The position numbers and the translations under genes were made by a program. Below, piece after piece: positions 33,601 to 35,214 of a DNA stretch of 35,214 bases; position 1 is the stretch's first letter; every line of letters starts with the position of its first letter. Source of the DNA: Minisyncoccota bacterium (GTDB lineage Bacteria; Patescibacteriota; Minisyncoccia; JAHIHE01; JAGLIN01); assembly GCA_023142995.1 (NCBI GenBank), contig JAGLIM010000009.1, forward strand, positions 1-35,214. Reading direction: 5' to 3'. Under the pieces are notes generated by a model. The model did not search any database, was not told the origin of the DNA, and was given only the letters and a program-made list of their open reading frames with translations.

Positions 33601-35214
33601 TGGATGGCCGTGCCGTGATCAGATAGGACGCTCTACTGATGCTTATCTATTTGACAAAGATAATTTACCATACCCTTCCCAAGAATCTGTACCAGCATAT
33701 TTATGGTTAAATAGAGACCTAGGATTTGATGGAAATAGTTCAGATATAGCTGGTGTTTTAGTCAATAATAGTTCTGGAGATCATATCCAAGCAAACAGAG
33801 ACTACTACAACGAAACTCTAACCTTCAACGGCACCACCGGTGTCGGCACTGGCCTCTACGCAAATATGCCAACAACCTGCACCACCAATGTAGCCTACTG
33901 GGCAACAGACAGAGGAGACTGGAATTCAGAAAATGTAGGAGCAGACGGGCAATTATACAAATGTACTTCAACAAATAATTGGGAATTGTATTACACTCCC
34001 TATACCTACCCCCATCCTCTCCGAACAGGAATAACTCCTCCAGATACCACCGCTCCTTTCCGTTCTGCAGGTTCTCCATCAGGCGCTCTTGCCTCAAGCA
34101 CAACCCAAACAAACATCTCACTAACAACCAACGAATCAGCCACTTGTAAATATTCCACAACCCCAAACACAGCCTACGCTTCAATGACCAACACCTTTAC
34201 AACCACAGGAGCAACAACCCATTCTCAAACAATCACAGGATTAACAGATGGAAACACATATAACTATTACATCAGATGTACAGATACATTAAATAATATT
34301 AATACAAATGATTATCTAATAACATTCTCAGTAGATATGCCGGCAGATATAACTCCACCGATAATATCAAATATTGAAATATTGAATATTACTTCTAACT
34401 CAGTTCAGATTAATTTCAACACAGATGAAAACACAACTTCATATATTGAATACGGTTTAACAACTTCTTATGGATCTCAAACAGAAACAAACACGATAGG
34501 AATTATGAATTATGAATTAGAAATCACGGGACTCTCTGACAACACCACCTACAATTTTAAAATCACTTCCACAGACGAAGCAAGCAACACCACCCAATCC
34601 ACAAATCAAACATTCACCACAACCCAATCATCAACCCCCGACATAACCCCACCATCAAACATCACAAACCTCACATCATCAAACATCACCCAAACCTCAG
34701 TAAGTCTCAACTGGACATCCCCAGGAGATGATAACAACACAGGAACAGCATCAACATATGATCTCAGATATTCAACATCAAATATTACAAACGATACAGA
34801 CTTCAATAGTGCTACCCCATTAGAAGGAGAACCAATCCCCCAAACAGCAGGAACAAACCAATCACTATACATAGCAGTAGGATTATCTCCAAACACAACA
34901 TATTACTTCTCAATTAAAACATCAGATGAAGTTCCCAATATTTCTAATCTATCCAACATAGAAACAATAACAACTCTATCAGAATCAACTCCTCCAAGTG
35001 GAGGAGGAACATACTCAGACACAACTCCTCCATCTATTCCAGATGATTTCACAGCTACCCCTGCAGACTCACAAATCACTCTTACTTGGAATAACCCTAC
35101 AAACTCAGACTTTGTCAGAGTTAAACTATTAAGAAAAGAAAACAATCTTCCCACCTCACACAACGATGAAACAGCAACAATCATCTACGAAGGAACAAAC
35201 GAAGAATACACAGA
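30680..35214 (+). CDS. Giant exported beta-helix / fibronectin III protein (3' end cut off)
   Basis: The frame is open from the ATG at 30680 to the right edge, 1511 codons with no stop, so the protein is longer. An N-terminal hydrophobic segment (about residues 13-34, LISIAFSLSVAMVIAVASFL) exports it. In order: a right-handed beta-helix region (about 230-440) closing with NTVWDIGADEH, a choice-of-anchor-Q-like end; an FN3-like stretch; a canonical FN3 domain (PAMISDLNFSYS ... WTAPGDD ... YYFAIKTSDE); a second pectate-lyase-like beta-helix (VNVGNCEYVDVNTAV, KIILQGAGMDST) ending near residue 1040; then several FN3 domains (PPIISNIEI ... SYIEYGLTTSYGS; PPSNITNLTSS ... WTSPGDD). Probably a surface adhesin or glycan-binding protein. 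From about 33780 the + strand turns C-rich and very G-poor. Confidence 0.9.
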   Translation, partial: MSQKTKAKIKKTSLISIAFSLSVAMVIAVASFLNISFFPPKIDIPQTQASGEIPIYRSVGNTSDNLNTNNRTVTISGTTATFSDTMPDNIGVGDVLQYQVSSTYHIAFISGRTSSTIYTIQSRDGTTPPTTCITGTTVNIYRAHLHLDDWEDQVIEDVNPSIHDNVDQDVLMPNTDLTANNSIAMVPCYAAISVDNLAVTIEGWTTDVDSYIKVYTPVASSEVGVSQRHDGTAGTGYRLIRTSGTWARVLYIQEDYVRIEGLSISSDTSYNKILEYDGVGELRISHSLLHNNSTYNILIINSGSVIKIWNNIIYNAGSREGIKCHLSAVDAKAYIYNNTIVDCGQAGMYGAIKVFYADYLYLKNNIVQDESSSLCYYISDIGTFIHSNNISEDDRSPDNDYDNKVVTFVDEANDNFHLSVNDTSAKDSGADLSADANLSFSDDIDGTPRPQNTVWDIGADEHIIVNDITISDLSASAITTTGFNTSINFTDDDNSNAVVTLYYCDNTALSGCNPEAGISAVMSRGSTTYTTTVSGLPENTPGHEYNLRVIATDADGTTGSPLNTTVALETPDITAPAMISDLNFSYSTSDSIKLTWTAPGDDGNSGTATLYDVRYSATAIANDTDFNNATEATGEPSPSVAGLSENLIITGLIPETPYYFAIKTSDEIPNVSELSNVLNNATPNATTVNVGNCEYVDVNTAVGVASSGDTVVVSAGNCTWTSHISIPDDKKIILQGAGMDSTVITRNGTAIRMNQSGSRVTGFGFILSSGDSIIGVKGKSWRIDHCRFNNTAEVFKVAITADGYNVSQYPTGLIDNCIFINSRVLVNGGGTFEQMSGIWDDPLDLGTDDAVYVEDCIFPHSVFSNAMDGNRGAKSVIRFNSITNTYLEFHSLQGDDTRAYRKWEIYGNTIHSDTSSVYLPIRIIAGTGVVFNNAISGDWNGRVINFYNRRCYDSIGVAGFCDGSSTWDGNQEANGWPCRDQIGRSTDAYLFDKDNLPYPSQESVPAYLWLNRDLGFDGNSSDIAGVLVNNSSGDHIQANRDYYNETLTFNGTTGVGTGLYANMPTTCTTNVAYWATDRGDWNSENVGADGQLYKCTSTNNWELYYTPYTYPHPLRTGITPPDTTAPFRSAGSPSGALASSTTQTNISLTTNESATCKYSTTPNTAYASMTNTFTTTGATTHSQTITGLTDGNTYNYYIRCTDTLNNINTNDYLITFSVDMPADITPPIISNIEILNITSNSVQINFNTDENTTSYIEYGLTTSYGSQTETNTIGIMNYELEITGLSDNTTYNFKITSTDEASNTTQSTNQTFTTTQSSTPDITPPSNITNLTSSNITQTSVSLNWTSPGDDNNTGTASTYDLRYSTSNITNDTDFNSATPLEGEPIPQTAGTNQSLYIAVGLSPNTTYYFSIKTSDEVPNISNLSNIETITTLSESTPPSGGGTYSDTTPPSIPDDFTATPADSQITLTWNNPTNSDFVRVKLLRKENNLPTSHNDETATIIYEGTNEEYT

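Noticed and set aside
33825-35184. Long - strand open frames (33825-34184, 34606-34896, 34903-35184)
   Set aside because: They lie antisense to the continuous + strand frame of the giant exported protein. Their openness follows from the C-rich, G-poor coding strand, and their translations have no domain-like features.

Overview
The window looks like part of a Patescibacteria (CPR) chromosome, probably a Parcubacteria-type lineage. The sequence is strongly AT-rich and nearly all genes lie on the + strand. Start codons mostly lack a Shine-Dalgarno (SD) sequence, there are many short secreted or anchored cysteine-rich proteins, and the energy metabolism is cut down: lower glycolysis plus an ADP-forming acyl-CoA synthetase. 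TGA is used as a normal stop and nothing suggests a variant code. The lineage is an inference from gene content; there is no rRNA or other marker gene in view.

Layout. (1) About 1-9800: membrane-anchored or exported proteins built from a small set of shuffled modules. These are an N-terminal anchor, an Ig-like domain resembling BsuPI, a six-cysteine Kunitz (BPTI)-like domain, and a 'C-x-x-D-x-D-C' cysteine module. A DUF3160 protein and a small membrane protein are among them. (2) 9802-10482 is a DUF6498-like membrane protein, followed by a 332 bp gap holding a repeat, a hairpin and a terminator. (3) 10815-16370 is a tight gene run: a small beta-carbonic anhydrase-like protein, pgk, two anchored proteins with pseudopilin-like domains, an anchored Ig plus OB-like protein, and eno. 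(4) 16376-16850: a GIY-YIG nuclease gene lies between two inverted copies of a short palindromic repeat. (5) 16867-20837: a cupin-like protein, a membrane protein, gpmI, a free-standing PEP-utilising 'mobile' (phosphohistidine) domain, and an unknown protein whose start overlaps it by 14 nt. (6) 20911-22300: a histidine phosphatase on the - strand and a small + strand gene with a textbook promoter and SD, separated by a possible inverted-repeat element. (7) 22509-25563: a PfkB-family kinase, a membrane protein and a GT4 glycosyltransferase. (8) 25594-27804: a PcfJ-like/LRR protein broken by one in-frame TAA, followed by a decayed copy of the glycosyltransferase 3' end. (9) A small - strand gene with its own promoter, SD and terminator, then an ADP-forming acyl-CoA synthetase. 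(10) 30680 to the right edge: the first 1511 codons of a giant exported protein with beta-helix and fibronectin III domains; it has no stop in the window.

How the genes fit together. pgk, eno and gpmI cover 1,3-bisphosphoglycerate to PEP, and the acyl-CoA synthetase can make ATP from acetyl-CoA. Neither GAPDH nor pyruvate kinase is present here. The metabolic genes alternate with genes for secreted proteins. The strongest leads are the bacterial Kunitz-like domains in shuffled anchored proteins, an approximately 115 bp inverted repeat whose GAAA-loop hairpin is kept by compensatory changes, and the free-standing phosphohistidine domain translationally coupled to an unknown protein.
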